38,437 nt of DNA from an uncultured Bacteroidales bacterium (GTDB lineage: Bacteria > Bacteroidota > Bacteroidia > Bacteroidales > UBA4417), in assembly GCA_903946925.1 (NCBI GenBank), contig CAJAXK010000309.1, positions 1 to 38,437 on the forward strand, in the 5' to 3' direction. A program made the position numbers and the translations under genes. The notes beneath the pieces are model-generated. The model did no database searches. It saw only the letters and a list, made by a program, of their open reading frames with translations, and had not been told where the DNA came from. This document shows, piece by piece, positions 24,966 to 32,694 of this stretch. Each line of letters opens with the position of its first letter. The stretch's first letter is position 1.

Positions 24966-26390
24966 ATGAAAAAGATACTAAGTGTTATTGTACTCATAAC
25001 AATACTTTCATCCTGCCTGGTCGGGCCTAAATATGAGCGTCCCGAAATGAAAGCCAACACTGCCTATTCCGGTGGCGACCCAACAGTTGCTGTTTCAACA
25101 GTTGTTATCGATTCTTCCGCCTTTAAAGATTCAGTTGCCTTGATTGCCTGGACTGAAGTGTATAAAGATCCTGAGCTGACAAAACTTATCCAAACCGTTT
25201 TGAAAACCAACCTTGACCTGCTCACCGCAATTTCACGTGTTGACGAGGCCCGCGCAACCTATGGTATTTCAAAGGCTGGTTTGTATCCTTCGTTTGGCTA
25301 CAAGGCAAATGCCGGCATCAGTGAAATTGGCGATAATGCGCGGAGTGCAGGTGCAGGCCTTGATGGACAATCTTATGGCGCTTTTGCTACAATGAACTGG
25401 GAGATTGATCTGTTCGGGAAACTGAGGCATCAGAAGCGCTCAGCATGGGCGCAGTTTTTAGCGACCGAAAACAATGCCCAGGCAGTCCGGGTGAGTTTGA
25501 TTGCCGAAACAGCAACGCTATATTTCATTCTTCGCGATGCGGATAACCGGCTGGCAATTGCCAATAAAACTGTAAAATCACGATCCGAATCATTAAAAAC
25601 GATTTCTGAAAGATTTAGTAAAGGATATGTGTCAGAATTGGATCAGCTACAGGCACAGCAGCAACTGGCGGTCGCAATGGCAGCGGTTCCCAATGCCGAA
25701 AGCGAAGTTATTTCAACCCAGAATGCTTTGAGGATTTTAACAGGACTCACACCAGGTTCAATCGCTCGTGGAAACAGTATTTACCAACAGCAACTACCTC
25801 CCGAAATTCCTGCCGGTATTCCATCTGATTTGTTGCTGCGCAGGCCTGATATTATTGCTGCCGAGCAAACCCTTATTGCTCAAACCGAACAGATAGGTGT
25901 AGCAACAGCTATGCGTTTCCCTTCCATCAGCCTGACAGGTTTTTTGGGGACAGCAACTCCAGACTTAGGAACAATTGTTGACCCGGCTTCTCTTGCATTT
26001 GGAATAAGCGGAAATCTGCTCGGACCCATATTTGAGTTTGGAAAAAATAAACGACGTGTCGAAGCTCAGCGCTATAAAACTGACCAATACAACTATCAAT
26101 ATCAGAAAACGGTGTTGACTGCTTTTGCCGAGGTTGATAATTCGCTGGCATCGCTTCGCCTTAACAAACAGGCAAATGTGGCGTATAAATTAGCTCTGGA
26201 CGCAGCAACAAAAGCTTATGTTCTAACCGAAGCCCGTTACTACGATGGCTATACCAATTATCTGGAGTTGCTCATCCAGCAAGACAACCTCTTTGCCGCA
26301 GAATTCAATGAATCGGCTTCACAAACCCAGCAAAATATAGCCGTGGTTAACCTGTTTAAGGCACTTGGCGGAGGTTGGAATGTGAAGTAA
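24966..26390 (+). CDS. RND efflux outer-membrane lipoprotein, NodT/OprM family
   Basis: 474 residues. Lipobox cysteine at residue 17 (I-L-S-S-C), followed by L-V-G-P-K-Y-E-R-P. Both OEP repeats are present, and the motif G-I-P-S-D-L-L-L-R-R-P-D-I-x-x-A-E lies near residue 290. The C-terminus G-G-G-W-N-V-K is standard. It is the exit duct of the pump encoded just upstream, whose stop is one base before this ATG, so the genes are co-transcribed and probably coupled. It is a paralogue of the minus-strand gene at 2458-3855; the shared motifs and similar length suggest the two factors could be interchangeable between the two efflux systems. Confidence 0.94.
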   Translation: MKKILSVIVLITILSSCLVGPKYERPEMKANTAYSGGDPTVAVSTVVIDSSAFKDSVALIAWTEVYKDPELTKLIQTVLKTNLDLLTAISRVDEARATYGISKAGLYPSFGYKANAGISEIGDNARSAGAGLDGQSYGAFATMNWEIDLFGKLRHQKRSAWAQFLATENNAQAVRVSLIAETATLYFILRDADNRLAIANKTVKSRSESLKTISERFSKGYVSELDQLQAQQQLAVAMAAVPNAESEVISTQNALRILTGLTPGSIARGNSIYQQQLPPEIPAGIPSDLLLRRPDIIAAEQTLIAQTEQIGVATAMRFPSISLTGFLGTATPDLGTIVDPASLAFGISGNLLGPIFEFGKNKRRVEAQRYKTDQYNYQYQKTVLTAFAEVDNSLASLRLNKQANVAYKLALDAATKAYVLTEARYYDGYTNYLELLIQQDNLFAAEFNESASQTQQNIAVVNLFKALGGGWNVK

Positions 26391-26405
26391 GGCTGGAAAT
26401 AATTC

Positions 26406-26413
26406 TATTTTTG
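26406..26413 (+). promoter_or_regulatory. -7 promoter box before the NTF2-like gene
   Basis: TATTTTTG fits TAnnTTTG and ends 34 bp before ATG 26448. No -33 TTG at the usual spacing. Confidence 0.45.
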
Positions 26414-26447
26414 AATAAAAATCTACACTAATTAAAACCAAATCAGT

Positions 26448-26933
26448 ATGAAAAAGACAATTATAAAGGGTGTATTATTTGGATGTATAGTGGCTTTATT
26501 TTTTGCCTGTACTCCAGAGAAACCAGAAGCACAAGCAGTAGTGATTGATAAAGAACAAATCAAAAAAGAAATTCAGGCTAAGGAAGATGCATTTGCTGAA
26601 TTATACAATTCCGGCGAATTGAAGGACATAGGCTATTATGCGGATGATGCAACAACCTTTTACCAAAATAAAGCGCCATTGGTTGGCAAACAGGCAATTG
26701 TCGATTTTTTGAAATCTGATTTAGTCAATAATTCCAATAAAATTTCTTTTACCACCAACGATGTTTTTCCTTCAACTGATGGTAATCAGGTAGTTGAGAT
26801 TGGTTCCTATAAAGTGGTTGATTCTGCCAATACTGCCATTAATACCGGGAATTACATGGTTTTATTCGAAAAAAGGGATGGGAAATATGTCAGCATAAGG
26901 GAAATGAGCGCTTCGGATATGCCGATAAAATAA
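26448..26933 (+). CDS. NTF2-like (SnoaL/DUF4440-type) lipoprotein
   Basis: 161 residues. Lipobox cysteine at residue 21 (L-F-F-A-C-T). The mature protein has the cone-shaped NTF2-like pattern: an N-terminal helix (E-D-A-F-A-E-L-Y-N-S-G-E), Y-Y-A-D-D-A-T-T-F, the loop P-L-V-G-K-Q-A-I-V-D-F-L, then paired strands ending G-N-Y-M-V-L-F-E-K-R-D-G-K-Y. In cytosolic relatives the fold binds small ligands or acts as an enzyme, but no catalytic residues can be assigned here. It follows the RND operon by 57 bp with a possible promoter of its own. Role unknown, probably periplasmic. Confidence 0.75.
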   Translation: MKKTIIKGVLFGCIVALFFACTPEKPEAQAVVIDKEQIKKEIQAKEDAFAELYNSGELKDIGYYADDATTFYQNKAPLVGKQAIVDFLKSDLVNNSNKISFTTNDVFPSTDGNQVVEIGSYKVVDSANTAINTGNYMVLFEKRDGKYVSIREMSASDMPIK

Positions 26934-26954
26934 AGGCGGAAATATATTTTTCAG

Positions 26955-26991
26955 AAAAGCTGTCCGGAACATATTTTGGGTGGCTTTTTTT
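26955..26991 (+). terminator. Possible terminator after the NTF2-like gene
   Basis: AAAAGC (26955-26960) pairs with GCTTTT, starting at 26983, over an imperfect G/C-rich inner stem, and the right arm runs into seven T residues. It begins 22 bp after the stop. The stem has mismatches, so confidence is limited. Confidence 0.45.
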
Positions 26992-27228
26992 GTGTAAACC
27001 TGATTTTGTTGACGATTTCAGTTTTTTTATTCTATAAGCAAACAATAGAACCCTCTAATTTTCACTTATTTATTTTCCAAACGTATTCAGGCTAAAATCT
27101 ATAAGCAGAATCAAATCCAAAAGAAAATCCCTGGCAACATATTCTGCAGCCAGGGATAAACCTGCGTGTATAATCTGTTGGGGTTTTTATGGAAGATTGT
27201 TTTCAACCTTTCACCCAGAAACGGTTGA

Positions 27229-28422
27229 TTATCTCCTTCGGCCACCACTGCCTCCGCCACCCCTGGAAGCTCCACCGCCGCTAAAGCCGCCACTGCTTCT
27301 GGAACTTCCACCGCTACCATAACCTGAACTTCCGCTGTTGCGGGTGCGCGATGCTCCTGCAGAAGAAGGGGATTTGGAAGGCTGGGAAGAATAGTTTGGA
27401 CTTGATTGCCGTGTTGAGGCACCGGAGCTACCGGATTGTCGGGTTGATGGAGATGCCGTTTGACCTGTAGAGGATGCAGTTCTGCCTGATTGACGTGTTG
27501 AAGGCGAAGTTCCGGTCGAAGGGCGCGTGGTGGCAGAAGTGCCGCCTGCAGGGCGTGTTGATGCAGAAGTTCCTCCTGAGGGACGTGTAGTTGCACCTCC
27601 TTTGTTCCCGTTATAATTGCCACTTGCATTATAACGGTTCACAGTATTGGAAGTGTTCCTTGAATTATTGTAATTATTGTAGTTATTCGTATTATGAATC
27701 ACTACAGTATTTCCTCCGCCATGATAACCTCCATGATAACCGCCGTGATAGCCGCCATGGTAGTAATAATTATTATGATGATACGCGCTTATTGCCACTA
27801 CTGCAAATGCGGTAAAATAAGGCGGAGGATATGAGTAAGTATATGGGGGATAATAGGGTACATACACAGGTGAATACACATACTGCACAATAGGCGCCGA
27901 TTCAACTACAACCACGGTAGTTGATGGTGCCGGAACAGTAACGACAACTGGATCTGCACCCGAATAAGCAGGATTAGCCGTAACTGGAGCAGCAGCAGGC
28001 TTGGGTTCAATAACATAATCTTTGCCGTATAAATCTTTATCCCCCACAATCTGTAAGGTTACTTTATCATTTTTGTCTTTTGACACCAGGATAACGGCAA
28101 CGTCTTGTTTTTCTTTTTCAGTTACATCAACCTGAAGTATAAATGTGAAATCCTTGTCTTTTTGTTGAGTTACAACCTTAATGAAATCAGCCTTCTTGTC
28201 CAAATTCAAATCCAGGTTGTTAATTCCGGTTTTTTCCGTATTTAAAGTCTTTTCGAATTCTTCAATGGTTTTCGACTTTTGGAAAAGATCCAACACAGCA
28301 TATAGGTCGAGGTTATCCCCGGGCAAGCCCAATAATGTTGTATCCTTCTCCGTTTGGGAAAAGCTTGTTAAGCTCAAAATGCTCATGGCAGATACAAGCA
28401 TTATTATAAATCTGTTTTTCAT
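27229..28422 (-). CDS. Exported low-complexity protein with His/Gly/Tyr and Ser/Gly/Thr-rich tail
   Basis: 397 residues. A signal peptide ends T-S-F-S-Q near residue 23. Residues about 25-140 form the only globular part: a helical segment (L-D-L-Y-A-V-L-D-L-F-Q-K-S) and a strand region (D-F-I-K-V-V-T-Q-Q-K-D-K-D-F-T-F-I-L-Q-V). After that come a Pro/Val/Tyr-rich stretch, a hydrophobic patch (F-T-A-F-A-V-V-A-I-S), tandem Y-H-G-G units near residue 220, an Asn/Tyr tract, and many G-G-T-S-x-x-T-R-P-type repeats ending in Gly/Ser/Arg (R-R-R). The His-Gly tract could bind metal. I do not recognise a named family. A minus-strand -7 box TAATTTTG (28464-28457) lies 34 bp upstream. Confidence 0.72.
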   Translation of the reverse strand: MKNRFIIMLVSAMSILSLTSFSQTEKDTTLLGLPGDNLDLYAVLDLFQKSKTIEEFEKTLNTEKTGINNLDLNLDKKADFIKVVTQQKDKDFTFILQVDVTEKEKQDVAVILVSKDKNDKVTLQIVGDKDLYGKDYVIEPKPAAAPVTANPAYSGADPVVVTVPAPSTTVVVVESAPIVQYVYSPVYVPYYPPYTYSYPPPYFTAFAVVAISAYHHNNYYYHGGYHGGYHGGYHGGGNTVVIHNTNNYNNYNNSRNTSNTVNRYNASGNYNGNKGGATTRPSGGTSASTRPAGGTSATTRPSTGTSPSTRQSGRTASSTGQTASPSTRQSGSSGASTRQSSPNYSSQPSKSPSSAGASRTRNSGSSGYGSGGSSRSSGGFSGGGASRGGGGSGGRRR

Positions 28423-28456
28423 CGCTTTATGAATTATTTTTTAACAAAATCAGTCC

Positions 28457-28464
28457 CAAAATTA
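28457..28464 (-). promoter_or_regulatory. -7 promoter box for the low-complexity exported gene
   Basis: TAATTTTG on the minus strand fits TAnnTTTG. The nearest upstream TTG is 23 bases away rather than 19-20, so the -33 box is doubtful. Between here and 28860 the intergenic region holds only two 9-bp units (CACAGATTA, CGCAGATTA at 28532-28549). Confidence 0.4.
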
Positions 28465-28860
28465 CTATAAATTTCGGTACGCTTGTACAATTCTTATATC
28501 CGATTAAATCCGTAGGCTTATTTCTTTAAGCCACAGATTACGCAGATTAGTCAGGTTTCATATCAACTTTTCTGAAACGATAAAATTAGTATAAATCGTT
28601 GGGAATAATGCTCAAATGGAAATCCGATCGGATTTTAGGTATCAACAAAAATCCCGATCTGTACTTTTCTGTTTTTACTGCTAAATTTTTTTGCAAATTT
28701 TAAATTTGGAGGAATAATAGTCAGCTTTGCGAAGCTACCTACTCATAATAAATCCATTGAATAATTATTTTATTAGATTGTCATTTAAGTGCTTAGAAGG
28801 CATAGTTTACTTTCTTGGCAGGTTTTAGCTCCAAGGTAAAAACCATTTACAGACTGAATA

Positions 28861-28891
28861 TTTGTTCAAATCTACATTTTTTTTATCTTTG
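28861..28891 (+). promoter_or_regulatory. Consensus Bacteroidota promoter
   Basis: TTTG (28861-28864), exactly 19 bases, then TATCTTTG (28884-28891): both boxes match the sigma-ABfr consensus. It overlaps the possible ATG at 28862, which rules that start out and supports ATG 28943, about 50 bp downstream. Confidence 0.85.
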
Positions 28892-28942
28892 AAGATTATT
28901 ACCACAAAAACACTTTATTCACTAATACCAAAATCCAAATCA

Positions 28943-29560
28943 ATGATGAAAAAATTACTCATTACCTCAACATTCCTGCTTATAGCAGCCTTAACCTCAA
29001 TTGCTCAAACAGTTGAACTAACCCCATTTGCGGGTTATACGTTCCGCAGTACAAAAAATTATAGTGCTGGTTGGACCAGGGTTAACGATGGGTTTACTTA
29101 TGGCGGCGCACTAACTATCGCCCCAAGCCCGTACAATGCCATCGAAATTTCCTATTACCGTTATGAAACAACTGCTGAAGCCAATACCAGCTACAGTGGT
29201 TATGAGTTTTTCAACGGGCCTGTGGCTATGAATTATATGTTTATCGGTGGGCAACGCCTATTTCCGGCCTCGGACAAAGTAACCGGGTTTACCGGATTTA
29301 ACGTGGGCGCAGGATGGATGGGCTCACAGGACAACAAATTCAACACTATGACCAAATTTGCTATGGGTATTGATGCCGGTGTAAAAATTATGGCGAGTGA
29401 AAAAATCGGGATCCGCTTGCAAACCAACCTCAATTTTCCTATCGTAGGTTCAGGTGGCAGTTTTTATGTAGGCACTGGAGGCAGTGGAGTTGCAATGTAT
29501 GGATATGTTCCGGTATTATCCTTCGGTTTTACTGGTGGATTAATTTACAAAGTAAAGTAA
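28943..29560 (+). CDS. Exported outer-membrane beta-barrel-like protein
   Basis: 205 residues from ATG 28943; the next codon is also ATG. The frame opens at 28862 but a consensus promoter overlaps that start. The signal peptide is K-K-L-L-I-T-S-T-F-L-L-I-A-A-L, cleaved after T-S-I-A near residue 22. The mature part is a chain of short amphipathic strands with aromatic girdle residues (T-P-F-A-G-Y-T-F-R, A-I-E-I-S-Y-Y-R-Y, M-N-Y-M-F-I-G-G-Q, L-S-F-G-F-T-G-G-L-I-Y-K), like small eight-stranded OmpW/OmpA-type barrels. It appears monocistronic. Function unknown. Confidence 0.75.
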   Translation: MMKKLLITSTFLLIAALTSIAQTVELTPFAGYTFRSTKNYSAGWTRVNDGFTYGGALTIAPSPYNAIEISYYRYETTAEANTSYSGYEFFNGPVAMNYMFIGGQRLFPASDKVTGFTGFNVGAGWMGSQDNKFNTMTKFAMGIDAGVKIMASEKIGIRLQTNLNFPIVGSGGSFYVGTGGSGVAMYGYVPVLSFGFTGGLIYKVK

Positions 29561-29640
29561 GTACATCTAAATTAGACAGGTATAATTTTGTTGCCAAACA
29601 ATTTATTTAGAGTCTGTCTATAGAGTCTGATTTTAATTCT

Positions 29641-29752
29641 ATTTACGGTGTACGATTGGCGATTATAACCCGCTGAAATAAATAGTACATTCCGGCAGGC
29701 AGTTCGGTAGCACTAACTGTGGAACCCACTGTAAAAATCGTACACCGTAAAT
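29641..29752. repeat. 112-bp element with perfect 16-bp inverted ends
   Basis: ATTTACGGTGTACGAT (29641-29656) and ATCGTACACCGTAAAT (29737-29752) are perfect inverted repeats around an 80-bp interior without a gene. This has the form of a MITE or palindromic unit. The inner bases of the arms (TACGAT) resemble the 7-bp TTTACGA units at 13179-13206. Confidence 0.8.
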
Positions 29753-29790
29753 TTATCGAATGGGCCAAGTTTAAAAACAAACCCTAACCT

Positions 29791-29798
29791 TACTTTTG
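29791..29798 (+). promoter_or_regulatory. -7 promoter box before the second DUF4136-like gene
   Basis: TACTTTTG fits TAnnTTTG and ends 45 bp before ATG 29844. No -33 TTG at the right distance. Confidence 0.5.
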
Positions 29799-29843
29799 CT
29801 TATTCCATACGTTCGTTAAAAAATCAATGATTAAACCTAACTT

Positions 29844-30476
29844 ATGAAACCAATTATTGTAACATTGCTGTTGCTTATAAGCATTACGGCCTGTACCCCG
29901 CCGCAACAAATATTGGGCTCGTGGGTCAATCCCGAGGCAAAAACAAAAGGGTCTTACAATTCCATTTTTGTACTTGCCCTCACGCAGAATATTGGAGCCA
30001 AACTCACAGTTGAAAACGAATTGGCAAAAGCAATTACTGCCCGTGGCAAAAAAGCTGTCCGAAGCGGCGACATACTTATGCCAAACCTTCAGTCGAACGA
30101 CGAAAACACCAGGGCAGCATTGACCAAAGCCATTAAAGATGCAGGTTGTGATGCGGTTCTGGTAGTTGCATTGCTTGATGTAAAATCAGAAGAACGCCTC
30201 GAACAAGGTTCAACTTACTATCCGCTAACACACGATTATTACGATAGCTACAACAGATACGCTTTCTATTATTTTGAAGAGGTTTCGGAACCTGATTATT
30301 ATGTAACGGATAACACCTACTTTATTGAAGGGAATTTCTACGATGTTGCCGAAGATAAACTTTTGTGGTCGGTTCAATCCGATTCGTATAACCCAACAAG
30401 CCTCGAAAGTTGGTTCCGTGCTTATTCGAAGTTGATAATTAAGCACCTTAAAGAAGAAGGCTTGATAAAAAAATAG
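29844..30476 (+). CDS. DUF4136-like lipoprotein, paralogue of the 15718-16347 gene
   Basis: 210 residues. Lipobox cysteine at residue 17 (S-I-T-A-C-T). The mature start I-L-G-S-W-V-N-P, the strand S-I-F-V-L-A-L, the D-A-V-L-V-V-A-L-L strand and the end L-L-W-S-V-Q-S-D-S-Y-N-P-T-S-L-E match the paralogue. The mid-protein loop is Tyr-rich (H-D-Y-Y-D-S-Y-N-R-Y-A-F-Y-Y) but lacks the Gly of the other copy. It is followed 71 bp downstream by the META-domain lipoprotein gene and may be co-transcribed with it. Envelope lipoprotein of unknown function. Confidence 0.75.
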   Translation: MKPIIVTLLLLISITACTPPQQILGSWVNPEAKTKGSYNSIFVLALTQNIGAKLTVENELAKAITARGKKAVRSGDILMPNLQSNDENTRAALTKAIKDAGCDAVLVVALLDVKSEERLEQGSTYYPLTHDYYDSYNRYAFYYFEEVSEPDYYVTDNTYFIEGNFYDVAEDKLLWSVQSDSYNPTSLESWFRAYSKLIIKHLKEEGLIKK

Positions 30477-30547
30477 TAGGCCTGTTTAGAAATTGATTAT
30501 ATCATTTTTACATAAAGTACAATAATACAAACACTTAAAGATAATTT

Positions 30548-30973
30548 ATGAAAAGAATACTTTCTTGTTTTGCAATAGCCAGTATGTTGGTAATCCTCAT
30601 AAGTTCCTGTGGATCTACCTGCAAAATGGCCAATAAAAACTTGTTGAAATCCAATACCTGGGAATTAAAAACTATAAATGGAAGTGCTTTTGAAACAAAA
30701 GAGTTCCTGACGGGAACGCCTTATTTGCTGTTTCAAAAAAGTGGTAAACTGTTAGGATCAACAGGATGTAACAACATGATGGGCACTTACAAGCTCAAAA
30801 AAGCTTGTCTGCAACTTGATCCCGGTGCAATTACCCGGATGGCTTGCCAAGGTAATGGGGAAGCCATTTTTCTCGATGCCATGAAGAAAGTACAAAGCAT
30901 GAAAATTGATGCCGAAAAACTTACTTTATCAGGCGACAACAAGGAAATTATGACTTTCGTGCCAAAAAAATAA
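30548..30973 (+). CDS. META-domain (HslJ-like) lipoprotein
   Basis: 141 residues. Lipobox cysteine at residue 21 (L-I-S-S-C-G). The META/HslJ fold is visible: T-W-E-L-K-T-I-N-G at the start, then F-Q-K-S-G-K-L-L-G-S-T-G-C-N-N-M-M-G-T-Y, then I-T-R-M-A-C-Q-G and a C-terminal L-S-G-D-N-K-E-I-M-T-F. HslJ-type proteins are linked to heat shock, novobiocin resistance and envelope stress, mechanism unclear. Several cysteines are present in the mature part. An 8-bp perfect stem-loop lies about 75 bp after its stop. Confidence 0.88.
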   Translation: MKRILSCFAIASMLVILISSCGSTCKMANKNLLKSNTWELKTINGSAFETKEFLTGTPYLLFQKSGKLLGSTGCNNMMGTYKLKKACLQLDPGAITRMACQGNGEAIFLDAMKKVQSMKIDAEKLTLSGDNKEIMTFVPKK

Positions 30974-31046
30974 ATTTCCGCATCCCAGGTTTTTCTTTCG
31001 GGTTTTGCTGGGTTTTTGCTGCTTGCTTGTTACGCAATTTGTAAAT

Positions 31047-31068
31047 ATTGCTGTTCAAGGACAGCAAT
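31047..31068 (+). other. Stem-loop downstream of the META-domain gene
   Basis: ATTGCTGT (31047-31054), loop TCAAGG, ACAGCAAT (31061-31068): a perfect 8-bp stem. No T-run follows, so it is not a standard terminator; it may stabilise the transcript end. Confidence 0.4.
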
Positions 31069-31227
31069 GTGCATGAAATGTTATTAAATGTATCTTCCTG
31101 TTTACTATGGGTTTTATGAATTTGTTAATTAGTGAATTGTTTTTCTGCCTACAAATTAAATCAGCAAATTGTTTATTACTAAGCAATTGTAAAATAGATT
31201 TTGGTGCATCAGATCAGGTAAAAAAGG

Positions 31228-31890
31228 ATGAGTATAAAAATTGGTGATAGCGTAATAGTAAAAGCGGGAATTAAAGAACCGGATACAGAGGCTTTTGAAA
31301 TCGGTGGGTGGCAGGGTCGTGTAATAGAAATAGATCCTGAATTCGACAATGTAAACACCATGATTACTATTGAATGGGATTCGTTTACATTACAACAAAT
31401 GCCGGATTCCTATATCCATGAATCAGAAGTTGATGGTTTGGATTGGCGGTTAATGAATGTATTTGAAACGGATGTGGAAAAATCTGTTGCAAGAGATAAG
31501 CCGGAGAATGTAATAAAACAGCAGGATTTGCTTTCTGACAAATTCAACTGGTCTTCTTGTGGCGAGGAAGGGCTTCGGATTTCGAAAATACTGGAAGGCA
31601 TAAACCCAAAAGACGAAATGAAATGTTTGCAGAAATGGATCGATTATCTGCAAATTGAATTAAATTTCCCGATTGAAGCAAAAGTAAAGGACACCGGTGG
31701 TTATGGTCCATTTAAGTTAGGCGACAAAGTACAGATTAGGTCGCTTGCTCATATTGTTGATTTATATGGAATAATAGCAACTATACATGTGAATAGGAAA
31801 AAATTCGGCTTCCCTCTTTGCGATTTGCAAGTTGTAGGGGTGAAATCAAGTAATTTTCAGTTGATTCATCTGTTATTATTTATTTTTTAG
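31228..31890 (+). CDS. Cytosolic protein with two SH3/KOW-like motifs
   Basis: 220 residues with no signal peptide. Two similar beta motifs are seen: residues about 4-50 (I-G-D-S-V-I-V-K, then W-Q-G-R-V-I-E-I and the strand T-M-I-T-I-E-W-D) and residues about 152-205 (L-K/R-G-D-K-V-Q-I-R, Y-G-I-I-A-T-I and F-P-L-C-D-L-Q-V). Each begins with a G-D-x-V-x-(V/I) strand like SH3/KOW barrels. Between them is a helical region (E-M-K-C-L-Q-K-W-I-D-Y-L-Q). Similar Bacteroidota proteins carry a 'calcium-binding' label I cannot support here. The end (F-Q-L-I-H-L-L-L-F-I-F) is oddly hydrophobic and may be a frameshifted tail. Stands alone. Confidence 0.6.
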   Translation: MSIKIGDSVIVKAGIKEPDTEAFEIGGWQGRVIEIDPEFDNVNTMITIEWDSFTLQQMPDSYIHESEVDGLDWRLMNVFETDVEKSVARDKPENVIKQQDLLSDKFNWSSCGEEGLRISKILEGINPKDEMKCLQKWIDYLQIELNFPIEAKVKDTGGYGPFKLGDKVQIRSLAHIVDLYGIIATIHVNRKKFGFPLCDLQVVGVKSSNFQLIHLLLFIF

Positions 31891-32694
31891 GGGTCAGATG
31901 GAATACGCCAGATTGATTATAATATCATCTTCGGTTGGTGATTTTTTACAATCATGGCTATTTCAAGATTATAGAACTTGGTTCTCGAATAGGTAATTAT
32001 TACAGATTCTGATAAAAACCATTCACAAATAGCACATATATAGCATATTGATAAATGCACTGCGCCTGCTTATCGTCATTTCCAATTTTGATTTCACGGC
32101 GAATCTATATTTTATATGGGATAAAAACCATCATTTATTGTTTACGAAAACATTGACCCTGCTGACACGGGAACCACTCACAAAAACCCTGAAAATAAAC
32201 TCTGAGACATTCTGTAGATTCCGCGCTGCTTCGGCAGGTAAAGCACAATACTACGGGGTAAAAATTTGAAAACTATATGCAGCAATTTACTTTTTTAGTA
32301 TTACGGAATTTTTCACTCTTTGGCTCAAGGTAAAAATCCTATTTCTCCGAGGCAAGACTGATTTGAAAGAAATCGAATAAAACAACAATTAAAATCCAAT
32401 TAAGAAAAGTATATTTGTAACCTAAAGTATGCAATACAAAATAAAAGGATCGCAAGCAATTTTAGCATTTGGCTTGCATAAAATACCAACCTTGTTGTTT
32501 ATCCACCATTTCGACAACTAACAGTAACATTCACTAATTGAGGCTTATTTGTTTAAACACTTTCTGGTTTTTGAAAACATTCGATTGCTTATTCAAACAG
32601 TAAATTAGGCATTTTAGCAATTAAGTGCTCTTAAAACATAACACATAAAACAAGGGCGAATAGTTGCTTTGATATTAAAACATGCTTTCGTACA
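31891..32694. other. 800-bp intergenic region, no gene recognised
   Basis: The only open frames are short and lack codon character (for example 32048-32269, 73 residues). TATATTTG at 32410-32417 fits a -7 box but has no -33 partner and lies about 280 bp before the regulator gene. No clear inverted repeats, RNA gene or remnant is visible. Confidence 0.5.

Noticed and set aside
27111-27629. 172-codon minus-strand frame rich in Leu/Val/Gln/His
   Set aside because: It is an out-of-frame reading of the low-complexity tail of the 27229-28422 gene.
28862-28942. N-terminal extension of the beta-barrel gene from ATG 28862
   Set aside because: A consensus promoter (28861-28891) overlaps it, and a normal signal peptide begins at 28943.
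32048-32269. 73-codon open frame in the 800-bp intergenic region
   Set aside because: No recognisable motif, no promoter at a sensible distance, and unusual composition.
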